A DNA stretch of 64,000 nt from Agelaius tricolor. Its lineage: Eukaryota; Chordata; Aves; Passeriformes; Icteridae. The translations under genes were made by a program, and so were the position numbers. Shown in pieces: positions 36,201 through 46,918 of the stretch (positions are counted from its first letter, which is position 1; every line of letters starts with the position of its first letter). Below the pieces are notes generated by a model that was given only the letters and a program-made list of their open reading frames with translations, searched no databases and was not told where the DNA came from. Where the stretch lies: NCBI GenBank assembly GCA_023055355.1, contig JALJCS010000015.1, forward strand, positions 10,595,501 to 10,659,500, in the 5' to 3' direction.

Positions 36201-39200
36201 TCAAACTCCTCGTCCCCAAGGCTCGGCGTATGGAACGTCTGCTGGAAAAGGACAGGACAAGGCAAACAGGGTTAGGGCACACAGGGCTCAGCAATCACCT
36301 CCACACCTGAAGTCCAAATCTTAGTTTTTTTTCAAAAGCAAATTCTATAATAACCAATAAAATTTTAAAGTTTCATATGCTGAATGGGTCTGCGGATCAT
36401 TCTGATTAAAGATTTAAGTCTCATTATCATATGGCTTAAGTGGAGTATCAGTATTAACAGTTTTTTAATGTGTACTTAATTAGCAACATCTGTCTGTTGT
36501 TAGTCCGAATATCAGCTACATTGGATTTGGCTGAATAACAAACTGCCCCTTTATTGATATGTTAGTAAAATAGCACAAACAGCTTACATTACTCTCACGC
36601 TTCATAAAACACCGACAATTTCGTAGCACACACACAACAGGAATTCAGCACTGCCCATTTCACATCTTTTGTTTGCTTTTATCCACTAACATGAAATATG
36701 ACCATTCTTTACTTCTTTTCCATTCCCAAAATACAGTGAAGCCTTTTAAACACAGGTTGCAATTTGGAGGAGAGATGTATGAAAGCGTGAGGGTGATTAC
36801 AGCAGCTTCCAGTGCCTTCTGAAGCAAGCCAGCTTTGTTTGAACAGTAGGTTTGTTATAACTAAACACCTGTTAAGATGCCTTGAGCAAAACATTTACTG
36901 CCAGTTATCTTCAGGGTTTGTGCATGTTTGTTCGTGTGCATGTGTCTGTCAAAGATAATCTTTATTCAGAGTCTGTATCTGGCTTCAACGTTGCTGACTT
37001 TTATTTGGGAAACAAATGAGCTACGCTTATTCAAATTTTTTGAGAGTTAAATGAACTTTCATGTATTATTTCAGGTCCACTGGTACTTAATAATAGAAAT
37101 GCAGTGCTTGAAATTAGGCCATTTTAAATGTACCCAAATCAGGACTGCCTTGATCAAATTGGGCAGTTGGCAGTCCTAAAATAGGCACTCTTGTCTTGTT
37201 CTGGACATGCAAGGCTGCTCTGGGATTTGTTTGTTTGCATTAGTTCAGGATTCAGGTTGGGGTGGAAGGGAGAATTGTTTTATGTATTAATTACATTGTT
37301 TGAAAGAGTGACTTAATGCCAGTTAATTTAAAAATGATAAGTTCAGTGAAAGATCTCATTAACTGCTGCAAATTGTCATCCTTCAAACTGTTAATGATGA
37401 TATAAATTAATAACCGCTTGAGAGAAGACGGAAACTGAAACACAAGGAAAACCTTTGCTTGCATATAGAACCTGTCAGCTGTCATTATTGGTCTCACACC
37501 AGAAATGATGGGGTCCCAGATTGCTGCAGTCTGCAGCACCATCAGAGTCTGCTGAGACTGTGCCCATCTCCTCCAACTGCAAGGCTGTAACTCCATTCTG
37601 GATGGGAAGGCTGGGCCTGGATTAGGGAGATGTTTGACTTCCCCATTGCTGTATTACAAAAGGTGTGAATTTTTCTTCTCAAGGACCCCGTGGTTCACAA
37701 ACACAAAGGATGGATTGGCCAGGAGAAGTGGTTGGCTAATGAACATAACCCTATGGCTGCATTTGCAGTTATTTTGGCACTAATGTGGTCTAGTAACAGA
37801 TGCAACTGTAATTTGTGACTCATTTGCTACCCCATTACTGCTTAATGAAATCTAACATATCACATTAACAATACGGATAAACACTCATTCTTGATATGTG
37901 GCATTTGGCTGTTTTCATTACCACTGTAATTAACACTTGAAATATTATTTCAATAAATATTTAAGGTGCTTTAAAATGAGTCGTAGTAATCATGACATAG
38001 AGACAGAAAACATAAAGCAAATGTGTGGCTTCTAAGCCTGAATGTGCTCTAAGATTACACTCTTAAGGCATTATTTACAGAAATAAAATGGGATTCTAGC
38101 TCAGCAGTGCTCAGGCCCAAAATAATACTGAGAAAGCTACATTCATGTTAATGCAAAACCACTATAATTAAATACATTGTAATGCAGTAATTGCAAAGTA
38201 AGGTTCACGCTTTAATACGAACAGTAGCACTTAATCATATTTTTATTCCTTGTTCAAGCAAAAGGGTTCAGTGAAATCAGTATTATTATGGTACATTTGA
38301 ACCTCTCGTTACTTGACATATTTATGAGATATTAGTTATTATAAGAACTGGATCTTTTTTCCCCATCTAACAGAATAATTCCAGGACAGCTGCAGAAATA
38401 TATAACACAGCTAGATAATAATACATTCATTTACTTAGAAAGGTAGCATTCATCTTAATACTTATAGCTTAATACTTATAGCTACAAATGGGAGAGTACA
38501 TTGATGAATACCTTAACATTTTTAAATCTGAATTTAATTCTGAGTGTGTAACTTATCCAAATATGTATGTATCTTAAAAAAAAAACAACAACAAAAAAAA
38601 AACAAACATATAACAGACATAAGACTGAGAATAAAATAGATGTAATCTAAGTCTAAGAAGAAAGCAAGCCCCTTAGTGAAGTAGCCTTAAATCCAAATCA
38701 CTGGGCTATTCAGTCTGTAAAAAGAGCCTGAATAGTATGCAATTTGGGACTGCAGAAAGGTGGTGTTATGACCAAAAGATGGTATAACATTTGTGAGATT
38801 TATCTTACCAATCACATTTTTAGAAGTTATTAACTTTTCAAATATTTATATCTTACACATATATTAAAAAGAAAAAAAAAATGAAACAAAAAACCTGTGT
38901 GCATGGTTAAATGCCATCTGTACTGAAATGTTCAAAACATTTGTTCCTTTTGATAAAAATGCAAATCTGGAGAACTGTTGTATCAACATATAACAGCCAA
39001 TGTCTGACACGGTGAATTATCACAGCTGGAATTAAATTGTCTCTGAACAGCTGCTGGCAGCAGAGCTTTCATCAATGTTTGATTCAAATGTAGGAAAGAA
39101 ATTCTACAGAAAGAAACATCATGTTGTCATTACAGATGGGGTTTGTGTTCATTATCACAAATAACACTGGAGCTAGTGCCAAATAATATTCCCTTATCTA

Positions 39201-40245
39201 AGCAGTCTTGCTGGGTAAAAAGAAATGGTGACCATTGTATAAATGATTCATAAAATCCTACCCTTAATTCTAACCTTCATATTTATTGTTACACCTCTCT
39301 GCTTATTTTCTCTGAGGTCACTGTTTTAGAAGGGCACAGAAATACCTGTGACTGAGCCCCACTTACAGCACAAAAATCAGGGCTGCCTGGTTTTCTACCC
39401 TTTGCTCATGTTGGGAAGATCATTTATGACACACACCCTCTAAACACTTCTTGTTCTGCATATTGCTGTGCACATACCAGACAGCGCACGGAGTAAGAGC
39501 TTGGGTTTCAAGGATGAGCAAATGCAGTTTCTGTCTGGCCTTGGGGTCAGGATTAGTGTGGTAATTGTCCTTTAACTGGTTATAAGGTGGCCCCACCTAG
39601 CAGATACATGGAGCCTGGAGTTCCCACACTTTCTCCTGTTTCGATTCTCAAAGGCAGTGATCAAATACATCATCTCCACAACCCAGCCAGCCTCCACCAG
39701 CCCAGCCTCTGGGTTTGTTCTGGACCCTGGATTCAAAAGATTCCTTGATGTAGCACATACACTTGAGGCAACAGGGCTGGCTTTGGTTTTCTATCTCATA
39801 TGAGTATTGAAAACCCAAATTAAACCATTTGTATCTATAACAAAAATTAGAACATTAGCTAGTAATGACTATTACTAAGCTTGCTTTCACAGTGTACACC
39901 TACTGTGCCTTTTATTTGTTTCCTTCTGTTCATAATTTTTTCCATACATAAAGCAGATTTGTTTCTATTGACATGCTATGTAAGTAACAGCCTTATGGAC
40001 AGCTAAATTGACTAGTAATGGAGAGCTGTCAGGTTATTTTCTTTCTCATTAAAGTCTTTATTTTGTGCTCCATAAAACACACAGAAATTCGGCACTTCAC
40101 TCTTCATCCATTCAAAGTCTGTTAAATTATCACCGCAAACAGCAGAATATGAGCATAGATAAAAAATAAAAACATCTACCTCATTTGCAGCAAGAAATGC
40201 ATTATTTGCCTCTGCCATGTTCATGTAGTTGTTATTGTTTCCAAA
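16049..40245 (-). CDS. TOX3: TOX3, HMG-box transcription factor (exons 2-7, spliced; first coding exon outside the window)
   Basis: The CDS is joined on the minus strand from 40245-40180, 36241-35987, 21672-21403, 20065-19838, 18505-18425 and 16795-16049. It gives 22+85+90+76+27+248 = 548 codons and a TGA stop. Adding the 29-residue first exon known from other vertebrates gives about 577 residues, against 576 for human TOX3. What is seen: the [17 protein letters not shown] start of exon 2, a Pro/Ser-rich middle, the basic run [12 protein letters not shown], one HMG box split by an intron, and a Gln-rich tail ending QVLSQVSIF. The Gln-rich tail and these signatures favour TOX3 over TOX, TOX2 or TOX4. 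Known of the family: TOX3 is a nuclear protein that binds DNA through its HMG box and activates transcription, including calcium-dependent CREB/CBP-linked transcription in neurons. All splice sites are GT-AG and no frame is broken, so the gene looks intact. The promoter and start codon are not in the window. Confidence 0.97.
16184..16474 (-). repeat. TOX3: Imperfect CAG/Gln repeat inside TOX3 exon 7
   Basis: Read on the minus strand, this is a run of CAG and CAA codons broken by ATG, CAT, CTG and TTG. It encodes about 59 Gln in 97 residues. The longest pure stretch is seven CAG codons at 16307-16327 (HL, Q7, HL). On the plus strand the same bases give a Leu-rich open frame, a shadow of the repeat and not a gene. 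The frequent interruptions would be expected to limit repeat instability. Confidence 0.95.
16796..18424 (-). other. TOX3: TOX3 intron 6
   Basis: This 1629-bp phase-0 intron lies between the HMG-box exon and the Gln-rich exon. On the minus strand it begins GTAAGC and ends CCAAACACAG. I see no repeat family or internal exon in it. Confidence 0.9.
18425..18505 (-). CDS. TOX3: TOX3 exon 6 (27 codons): end of the HMG box
   Basis: This 81-bp exon encodes [20 protein letters not shown] then RASLVSK, about residues 303-329. It supplies helix 3 of the HMG box, which by comparison with human TOX3 ends at the Arg after AAY (about base 18443). The acceptor is TTTTTATAG then GTT; the donor is AAG then GTAAGC. 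Both borders are phase 0, so skipping would keep the frame but remove the third helix. It is too short to stand out as an open frame and was found by matching the family sequence. Confidence 0.96.
18506..19837 (-). other. TOX3: TOX3 intron 5, inside the HMG box
   Basis: This 1332-bp phase-0 intron splits the HMG-box coding sequence between EEQKQ and VYKRK. Its ends are GTAAAT and TTTTTATAG. I see nothing else in it. Confidence 0.9.
19838..20065 (-). CDS. TOX3: TOX3 exon 5 (76 codons): NLS and first part of the HMG box
   Basis: This 228-bp exon covers about residues 227-302. It opens [12 protein letters not shown], then the lysine run [12 protein letters not shown] (bases 19994-20029), a classical nuclear-localisation signal. 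The HMG box then starts at about base 19981 with [12 protein letters not shown] and continues through [20 protein letters not shown] and [17 protein letters not shown]. The aromatic and Pro residues that build HMG helices 1 and 2 are present (YALFF, P of QNPNATF, W of SMWDSL). The acceptor is TTTCTTAG then GCT; the donor is CAG then GTAAAT. The HMG box is interrupted by intron 5 after the final Gln. Confidence 0.97.
20066..21402 (-). other. TOX3: TOX3 intron 4
   Basis: This 1337-bp phase-0 intron begins GTAAGT and ends TTTCTTAG. It holds a (TA)n microsatellite at 21169-21200 and a GC-richer patch at about 20525-20720 with no recognised content. Confidence 0.9.
21169..21200. repeat. (AT)n microsatellite
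   Basis: Sixteen uninterrupted AT units lie in intron 4, flanked by TAC and GTATG. The locus is likely to vary in length. Confidence 0.95.
21403..21672 (-). CDS. TOX3: TOX3 exon 4 (90 codons), Ser/Pro-rich linker
   Basis: This 270-bp exon covers about residues 137-226. It starts [20 protein letters not shown], continues with [19 protein letters not shown] and a Ser/Pro/Thr-rich stretch ([17 protein letters not shown]), and ends in an acidic run ([11 protein letters not shown]) just before the basic nuclear-localisation stretch of exon 5. The acceptor is CTTCTAG then GAT. The donor is AGA then GTAAGT, a near-perfect consensus. Both borders are phase 0. The Ser-Pro repeats are plausible phosphorylation sites, but that is inference. 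A shorter frame opening at the internal Met (21621) is only the part after the first 17 residues and runs into the intron. Confidence 0.96.
24180..24244. repeat. Two adjacent perfect inverted repeats
   Basis: ATATTATATGAAA at 24180-24192 is perfectly complementary to 24200-24212 with a 7-base loop. Fifteen bases on, TTCATATG (24227-24234) pairs perfectly with CATATGAA (24237-24244). Both share the ATATGAA core. Confidence 0.85.
25230..25495 (+). mobile_element. CR1 LINE 3' fragment in TOX3 intron 3
   Basis: The plus strand carries the CR1 3' end in sense orientation. CTCCAGTGACAGGGCAAGGG and GAGGGTGATGAAGCC come first, then CACCTGGTCTGGTGGAAGG, and GATGATCTTTAAGGTCCCTT before CCAACCCAAAT. 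It closes with TTCTATGATTCT, the CR1 terminal repeat type. It is 5'-truncated, non-coding and antisense to TOX3. The left border is approximate. Confidence 0.88.
29885..30439 (+). other. Unexplained 184-codon open frame in intron 3, antisense to TOX3
   Basis: This open frame begins [12 protein letters not shown] and ends QKSKKK. The first half is GC-richer and Pro/Ala/Gly-rich; the second half is mixed in composition. I see no domain, signal peptide or membrane segment, and no clear splice context. It may be a chance frame over a GC-rich patch that is poor in stop codons. It is listed because it is among the longest frames in the window outside TOX3 exon 7. Confidence 0.15.
31719..31738. repeat. 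Poly(A) run in intron 3
   Basis: About 20 A bases follow AAATAAG on the plus strand. No retrosequence was recognised upstream, so it is called as simple sequence. Confidence 0.8.
32220..32560. promoter_or_regulatory. Candidate intronic regulatory block with POU-octamer sites
   Basis: Two perfect ATTTGCAT octamers lie at 32291-32298 and 32381-32388. The first faces ATGTAAAT at 32300-32307, one mismatch from the inverse octamer. Several TTAAT/ATTAA homeodomain-type cores surround them, and no repeat is recognised. The block resembles vertebrate conserved non-coding elements in composition, but conservation was not tested. Confidence 0.3.
33318..33346. repeat. 13-bp inverted repeat with a 3-base loop
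   Basis: TTGACCATGAAAT (33318-33330) and ATTTCATAGTCAA (33334-33346) are complementary at 12 of 13 positions. Confidence 0.75.
35987..36241 (-). CDS. TOX3: TOX3 exon 3 (85 codons), N-terminal regulatory region
   Basis: This 255-bp exon encodes the acidic and proline-rich N-terminal region, about residues 52-136. It begins [20 protein letters not shown], contains [20 protein letters not shown] and ends GLHM. These blocks are strongly conserved in TOX-family N-termini, where activation activity has been placed. The acceptor reads TTCCAG then CAG, so a second AG lies three bases inside the exon (a NAGNAG tandem acceptor). The upstream choice keeps the Gln that human TOX3 has. The donor is ATG then GTAGGT. 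Reading past the donor adds an unrelated VGLVLCVF tail, which is intron. Confidence 0.96.
36242..40179 (-). other. TOX3: TOX3 intron 2 (about 3.9 kb)
   Basis: This phase-0 intron has ends GTAGAT and TTCCAG. It is AT-rich with no recognised mobile element. Two blocks (about 37270-37480 and 37740-37930) are dense in TTAAT/TAATTA cores and free of simple repeats, and could be conserved regulatory sequence. That is inference. Confidence 0.9.
40180..40245 (-). CDS. TOX3: TOX3 exon 2 (22 codons)
   Basis: This 66-bp exon encodes [20 protein letters not shown] followed by N-E. The Asn-rich block is a TOX3 signature close to the protein start (about residues 30-51). On the minus strand it follows a good acceptor (polypyrimidine tract then TTTCAG, then TTT) and ends GAG before donor GTAGAT. 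Both borders are phase 0. Human TOX3 reads FFAASE where this copy reads FLAANE. The open frame runs on into the intron on both sides, which would give a false longer ORF; the splice sites and family alignment set the real limits. Confidence 0.95.
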
Positions 40246-40431
40246 CTGAAAGAAAAATAAATATTTGGATTTAATGTATGCCATGATAAACTTTTCTTTA
40301 CCCCATCACTGGCATAGAAAAGGTTGGGAGAAGAAAACAAAAACAACAAAACCAAAACAACAAACAGATAAAAAGTATTTGCAGATATTCTTTGAAGTCA
40401 GAACTCGAATGGATTCAACAACAACATCATC

Positions 40432-40455
40432 ATTATTATTATTATTATTATTATT
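40432..40455. repeat. (ATT)8 microsatellite
   Basis: Eight perfect ATT units lie in intron 1 about 190 bases upstream of exon 2. They produce Leu-rich and Asn-rich frames on the two strands that are not genes. Confidence 0.95.
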
Positions 40456-43400
40456 ATACATACTCCGCATCCCCCAATCTTTACAAGGAAGATATTCATG
40501 TGTATCTCTCCAATTTTTTTTGCCCATGCAGCAAAGTCAGCCCAGAGACCTAAAGGTGGCTTTGGAGATTAACAATCTGTTAGGAAGAGGCCCCCAGGAA
40601 AGACATTTCTACTCTAGTACATGTTTTTTGATGCACATTTTAACATTTCTGCCAGTGATCCTGACCTAGAGGAGTGCAGCTGCAGCCAGGAGTAGCTGCT
40701 GTATTCCTACTCCAAGCAGACCTTGCTCCCAAGAGCTGAAGGCCAGTAAGGGGAAGAATGAGAATCTGCAATGCTGTTCCTGAAGTCCCATTCTTTCCAC
40801 AAAATTGAAAAGCCAAACAATCCCCCTTTGTTTATCTTCCACTCCAGTGGAACTCCCACTCTCCCAGTGAACATTAACACCAGAACATTTTGCAAATCAG
40901 AGAAACTCTGACACTGAGACCCCGAGATGTGGCCAGTGCCCCTCGTTCCCACTGAGGAGCAGCTCTCATTCCACATGCCAGTGATCACAAGGGATTTCCT
41001 TCAATGCCAGTCACCTCCTCCAAGTTCTCCAGTATGAACATTGGTTGAGGATGATAGGTACTTTTACTTCTACAGACTGAACACAGACAAGAAAGAGAAT
41101 CATCAGCATAATACCATGCCTTATGCCCTTGAACAGCACTTCCAAAGGCATGTAGGCTGGTAACCAGCCCTGCACATGTTCCCAGAGCAGGGAGGCATCC
41201 AGAGTTCTTCAAGGAACAGACACCAGGCATGTCAGGCACCTGCAGTAAAACAGGGATTTCACATGTGCACCTTGCTCCTTCCAGGCACAGAGCAAGGCAG
41301 AGTGATAAGGGAAGGAAAAGCCCCCATACAGTCCCTGCCACATCACTGCTGCTAAAGCCACACTGAGAATTCCTCCATTAACTCCCATTTTCTAGTTGGA
41401 TAAAACAAATATTTTCAGGAAGGCTTTGTTCTATCTTATCTTGCCAGATCTTGGTGGACCTGCACCCCCTCCTCAGCCCCACAACAGCAAACACTCCCAA
41501 CAGCAGCACAAGCTCTGCAGCCAGTGTGTGGGGATGGGGGACCATGCACTTGCACAGCTTGCTCTTTCCAAGCAAGAAGCTCTGGTGTGCTTTCAGAGCA
41601 ACTGAACCTCTCCTGAAAGGAAAACCACTTTGCTTCAGCTCCATTTGCTACAGCTGCACTAGGTGCCTGACTGCTTTTAGCAGTGAAATGTTTCAGAATC
41701 TCCAGTTTCTCACTGGAAGGACCAGTGATCCTTTCAAGAAAGGCTCTTTCCCTGAAAATTCAAACATTTCTGGCAATAAGACAAAGTTAAAAGGAGATTA
41801 AAAAAAAAAAAAGGGGAAAAAACAAAAGAATTGGAGCCTTGTGTACCTGATGAATTGTCAGATTGACTAAACAGGACATCAACTAAATTAGAAGACACTC
41901 ATAAGGAGGGAAGGAATACAAAATGAGATCCCTCATTCTCAAGTAACAAATTCCATTTGTGTACTTATCATTCTGAATCTTTCAACCTATAACACATGTT
42001 AAGCAACAGAGGCCTTAGCACAATATGTAGGCTGCCTCATAGCTATTAAAACTCTGTTATCCCCAGCTATGCAGATACTCAAATAATGTCATCCATTTTT
42101 TAAAAGCCCAGATGTCACCCATGTTTGGAGATTAAAAAATTCAAGTAAAATTGCACATTCAAATGACTGTTTTGGCACATAGGGATGTGTGTGTGGATTT
42201 GTTGCACAAAGACACTTCTTCAGCTCAACAGTGCGATCGACAGGATAGAATTTTTCATGTCACTTCGTGGCAAACTAAGAATGATTTACATGAAAAACTC
42301 AAATGGCTCAAATAGAGCTGTTCTTTCTACAGTAACAAAAAAAAAAAAAAAAGAACGAAAGAAAGAGAAAAGAAATCAAGTTTTCAAACGATACCTAAGG
42401 GCAAAGGTACATTAGGCAAGCATTACTCTAACACTGGATGAATAAGTGAGGACAAACCCTACCCTATTTTAATGACCTTAGCATCCTAAGGGCTCCAGTG
42501 CCCCAAAACAGAAAAGTGGCTGATTTTTTCCTTGAAGAGAAAAATTCTACATTGTTTTCATGGACATATATTGCTCACAGCACAGCTACTGCTTTCTGAT
42601 TGCCAGCGTGGTTTTCCTCTCTTTTGTTTTATTAAAGTAAAACAAAGGGGAGAGTGACAATTTAATTTTCCATTTTATTAAGACTGTGGAAGCAAATGAT
42701 GTAACAAAAAATGTCAAAGCTAAAAGTTACAGGTACATATCCTTCGAGTCATTCTGTTCTTAGGCTATAATATTTAAGACCCCATTGTGTATGACTCAGG
42801 CAATGATGTCAGAAACTGGAATATTTCAGCTTTTGTTAGTATGGATCACAACTAATATTCTTCACATTTGTTTTTTGTCTCTGAACTAGAAATCCAGTGA
42901 AGGCACATAACAATTATCAGTGAGTATTTCTAAGATTAAACTTCCATATTATCTAATGGTACCTATAACAACAAAAGAAAATAAAATGGTTATTATCTTA
43001 AGGACCTAAACAATTCAAAAAACAAATTAAGCTTAGAGTGAAATAAGAACTGGGTTAGAAATCCTCTTCTGAACAGTTAGTCTGCGAATGTAATTACTGA
43101 AGAAACTACAGCTAATCAGCTGTGAATTGTATCCATTAATTAGTATTTGCCCTGGAGAAATAAGAAAAATCAGTAACAATGTTAACACTGCAATGCACTG
43201 ATGAGTACTGAAACACAGGGCCCTCAGCATTTAGTCAAGCAGGTGGCTCCAATGGTCCAAGTAATTTAAAAAGCTCTCACCTGAAGTGCAGAGCTGGAAT
43301 TACAAAGCACTTCTTGCATATCTTTGTATCTATATAAGGCTATAATTAATGGCTTTTAATTTAGAAACACTTTGTGATCAGCTGGGAACAGTTATAAATC

Positions 43401-46079
43401 ATTCTAAATAGAACAACGTGTTCTTGCCTATTTTAGTAAAATATTTTTTTGTGAAAAGACTCTTGTTGCAGACAATATTTTTCTCTGTTTATTTTCTTAA
43501 GGATCCCTTGCTCTGACTCCTCATGAACAGCTCAGAGCATTGCTATGGTTGCCAGCAGGGATCCAAATTAAAGGGGAGACCCAGCAATTTGGCCAGCCCA
43601 GGCAGACTCCAGGGGCTCCCACCTGTTGGGTGTCCCTGGGACAGAAGAAGAGTAAGAGGCACACTAGTCCAGCTGCCTCTGTTTGGGATGGATGCTTTGC
43701 AAAGAACTTTGCCAGAGCAATTAGCAAGGTTTTGGTTAAACTTTTTCATTTCAAGAAGTTGGAGCTCCCTTGCTCTGTAACTAGGAAAGAGTAAAATGTC
43801 TCCAGCTTCCTTTGGCAATACACACCATCACATTACAATTTTTTTCATTTGATTTCAGTTCAAACTCTCTCTTCAGTTTTGATGAACACATTAAGTGGGA
43901 GTACCCAGCTGACTGCCACCACCAACCCATGGAAACCACAGGCATCTGCCCATTTCAGGAAATGAACTGCACACAAACAAAGCCTCTTCTGAACTTGCTG
44001 TGAATCACAGCTTCCATGCTTCATGCAAATCACTGCATTAAAACTACAACAGTTCAGTCGCCTGCTCTTGTATTTTGGAAGGGCACCTGAATCTTGGCAC
44101 TGCTGGAATCCCTCTGGACAGACAGGAGGACTGGAATGAGACTGGATGCTTGGTTTACTAACACTTTGTACAAAGCACGTCCAGAGAACTCATTCATTCT
44201 AAAATAGCTTGGTGAAGCTCTTCTCTTCTCTTTGACTGCCAGACCTGAAGCCAAACACCTGGTCTTACTCAGCTCCTCTAGCAAGGCTGTGTGTTTGTAA
44301 TGCAAGGGGGAAATTCACACCTCTCCTCCCTCACCACATGCCCTAATGAAGCCCAAATCAACTCCTGCCCAGCACTGGGATATAAAAACTGTATCCCTGC
44401 CACACTTCTACCAAGTGTGTGTTCTTAGACCAAACCTCTGGGGCCAAATGTTAGGCTATTTGTTTGTAATCAAGGGATAAGGCACTTGGAACTGGCACAG
44501 CACAATGCAATTTGCGTTTTCAAACCACCCTTTGTACTCACCAGAGCTTAAAAATTGGTTGGTTATGAAACTGAGACTAATGAGCAGTTGTTTTAAGGCA
44601 GAATTCTGGTATGATGAAAGCCACAGAAAACCCTTGGCAGCTTGGGATAAAAATCAGTGATTAAATGTCCCCTGAGTCTGAATTCCAACTAAAAAAGTCT
44701 TCAGAAAATCTCAAATGTTGAATTGTGGCCACTCTCTGGCCTCTTTGGCAACTGTGATTGACTCCTCATAACAAGAGATAAAACAGACAGAAGAGAATTT
44801 CACTCCACAAAACTATAATAACTTTAAAAAAGCTTCAAGATTGAAGCAAATAACATTTGAAGATGTTACTATTATGGACACAAAGAATAACATTCTGAAC
44901 CTATAAAAGTTAATCAGAATTTGGCTACTGATTTTCATGGAGAAATTATTTTACTTAAAATGTTCAGTCATTAGTATTTTTACAACCTGTATTTAAATTG
45001 ACTGACTTGTGGTGCAATTCTAATCTGAAAAATGTTAGAACTCACATCCAACTATTCATTTGCTCAAGTCAAATACAGAAATGTATAAGCAACATAAAAC
45101 CACACATAAAGGAGCATAGACTTTTATCTGAGCATCTCAACAGAACAAAATGGAATGTTTAAAAAATAATATTTTTACACTCAAAAAGAAAATTTAATTC
45201 AGCAGGCAATTTTGTTACATATGCCAAATAATTATTTTTACAATACTGATGTTTAATAATGCAACCTCAAGGAAGAACAACCATTGGAAAGATTATTATT
45301 CCAGCGCAGGATAACAACAAAACTATTAAATGTGAATAAATGTCCCAAATGAAAAACTTAAAATATATCCAGAACAGGAATGAAACACATTTCATCGTCT
45401 ACTCATACCTAATCCATCAACTTAAATTTTGCTTAAAAGGAATGACTGCAATTCTATACTCAAAGAAAGACTATACAGCATATATCTGAGAATAAATAAA
45501 AAAATGTATAGTTATGACAGAATCCACTCCCTACTGCCTTTTTTTTTTAATTAAAGAAAACCTTATCCCAACCCTTACTGGAAAACAGAATTTGGACTTA
45601 ATTATCATGACATCACCAGTCTTTTCATAATTTTTAGGTAATGTCTAGTCAAAATATACATTTAAAGTTTGTCAGGATAGTATTTCTATTCCAAATTCTC
45701 ACTGCCTGTAGAACAAGCTCTAAACCAGTTCTGTCACAATACTACATGTCCTCTTGTGTATGTATTTTAGGCAGTTACACATCCAAATTCTCTTATTTCT
45801 GATGCCAATTTACTGCTTATGGAAAATGGAACCCTTAAAATGATCACACTTACAGTATTTCTCCAGTAAAATTAGAACCCATATTTTTTAAAATATAGCA
45901 ATTAATAAAATCATTCTTTTATGGTGTGAGCATACTTGTGGTTTTCAAATATCAACTAGCACAAATATATTTTATGGCAAGAATCTCAGTTTTATCTTCA
46001 TATTTGGCAAATTAATTCCTCTGAGGTTACACTACCCTTACGAGTAAAATGAAAGATAACAATCCCAAAAGATGTAATT

Positions 46080-46440
46080 ACAGACCAAAACTAAATTACT
46101 TTGCAGGTCTAAGTACTGTATCTTAATAATTTCACCAGAGAACATCTTCACTGCATTTGGGCAGATTTGATTTTGCTGCCTGACCAATAATTACAGCTCT
46201 GGAAAATACAACGTCTGATAAGGACATCAATTAAGAATGAGCATTGTGTTATTTAAAAAAAAAAAAAAATTCATCATGTTCACAGCCTGTCTGATTGAAT
46301 GAAATGCCAAATTAAATTAATGGAGATTGCTAAGTCTAGCTGGCTGGTGGGGAACCATGCAGAAAGTGGGACAGCATAGACAATAAACTGTCTGTAATTA
46401 AAAGATGAGAAGCTGGACTAATGCTACTTCAGCCTGATTA
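46080..46440. promoter_or_regulatory. Candidate conserved regulatory block in intron 1
   Basis: This block combines CCAAT-type (CTGACCAATAATTACAG), TAATTA-type and SOX-like (AACAAT) cores with mixed composition and, apart from one poly(A) run near 46255-46269, no recognised repeat. The call is an impression from motif density and was not tested by alignment. Confidence 0.22.
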
Positions 46441-46918
46441 TTCCAAACAAAACAATATATACTAAAATTATTCTGGCAGAAGTAGAAGGAGTGGGAGGAG
46501 GGCTGGGACAGGAGACTTTTTCTTTTAAATAGTATTAACTATCACCATCTACAAACAGCAGTGTCCTCACTAGATGTATTAAATTAAATACTGAGGGTAT
46601 TCTCATCAGAAAACACAATTTATTTTCTCAATGAACATAAAAAAACCACAAGAATTCTCCAATCCTTTCTGTTCTAGATGGATATCCAGCTAATCTCTGT
46701 AGAGGCTTTACTCCTAAGTTATTATGTGTTCACAGGAGGAGCAGGGAGTTATTTTGTGGAAGAGCAAGTCGTTCATACAAGTTTCAAGGTTTCAGAAGCA
46801 GTAGATGGTATCCATATTACTCTATGAAATACAAGTATTCTATTTTGATTTTGCTGCTAGAAAAAATGAGGCGGAATGTTGAGAGGTGCCACACCAGCAA
46901 CGTCGTTAGGTATTCATA

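Noticed and set aside
40012..40284. Minus-strand 90-codon frame containing TOX3 exon 2
   Set aside because: Only 22 codons (40180-40245) are exon. The rest is read-through into introns 1 and 2 past clear splice sites.
40306..40669. Asn-rich minus and Leu-rich plus frames in intron 1
   Set aside because: Both are produced by the (ATT)8 microsatellite.
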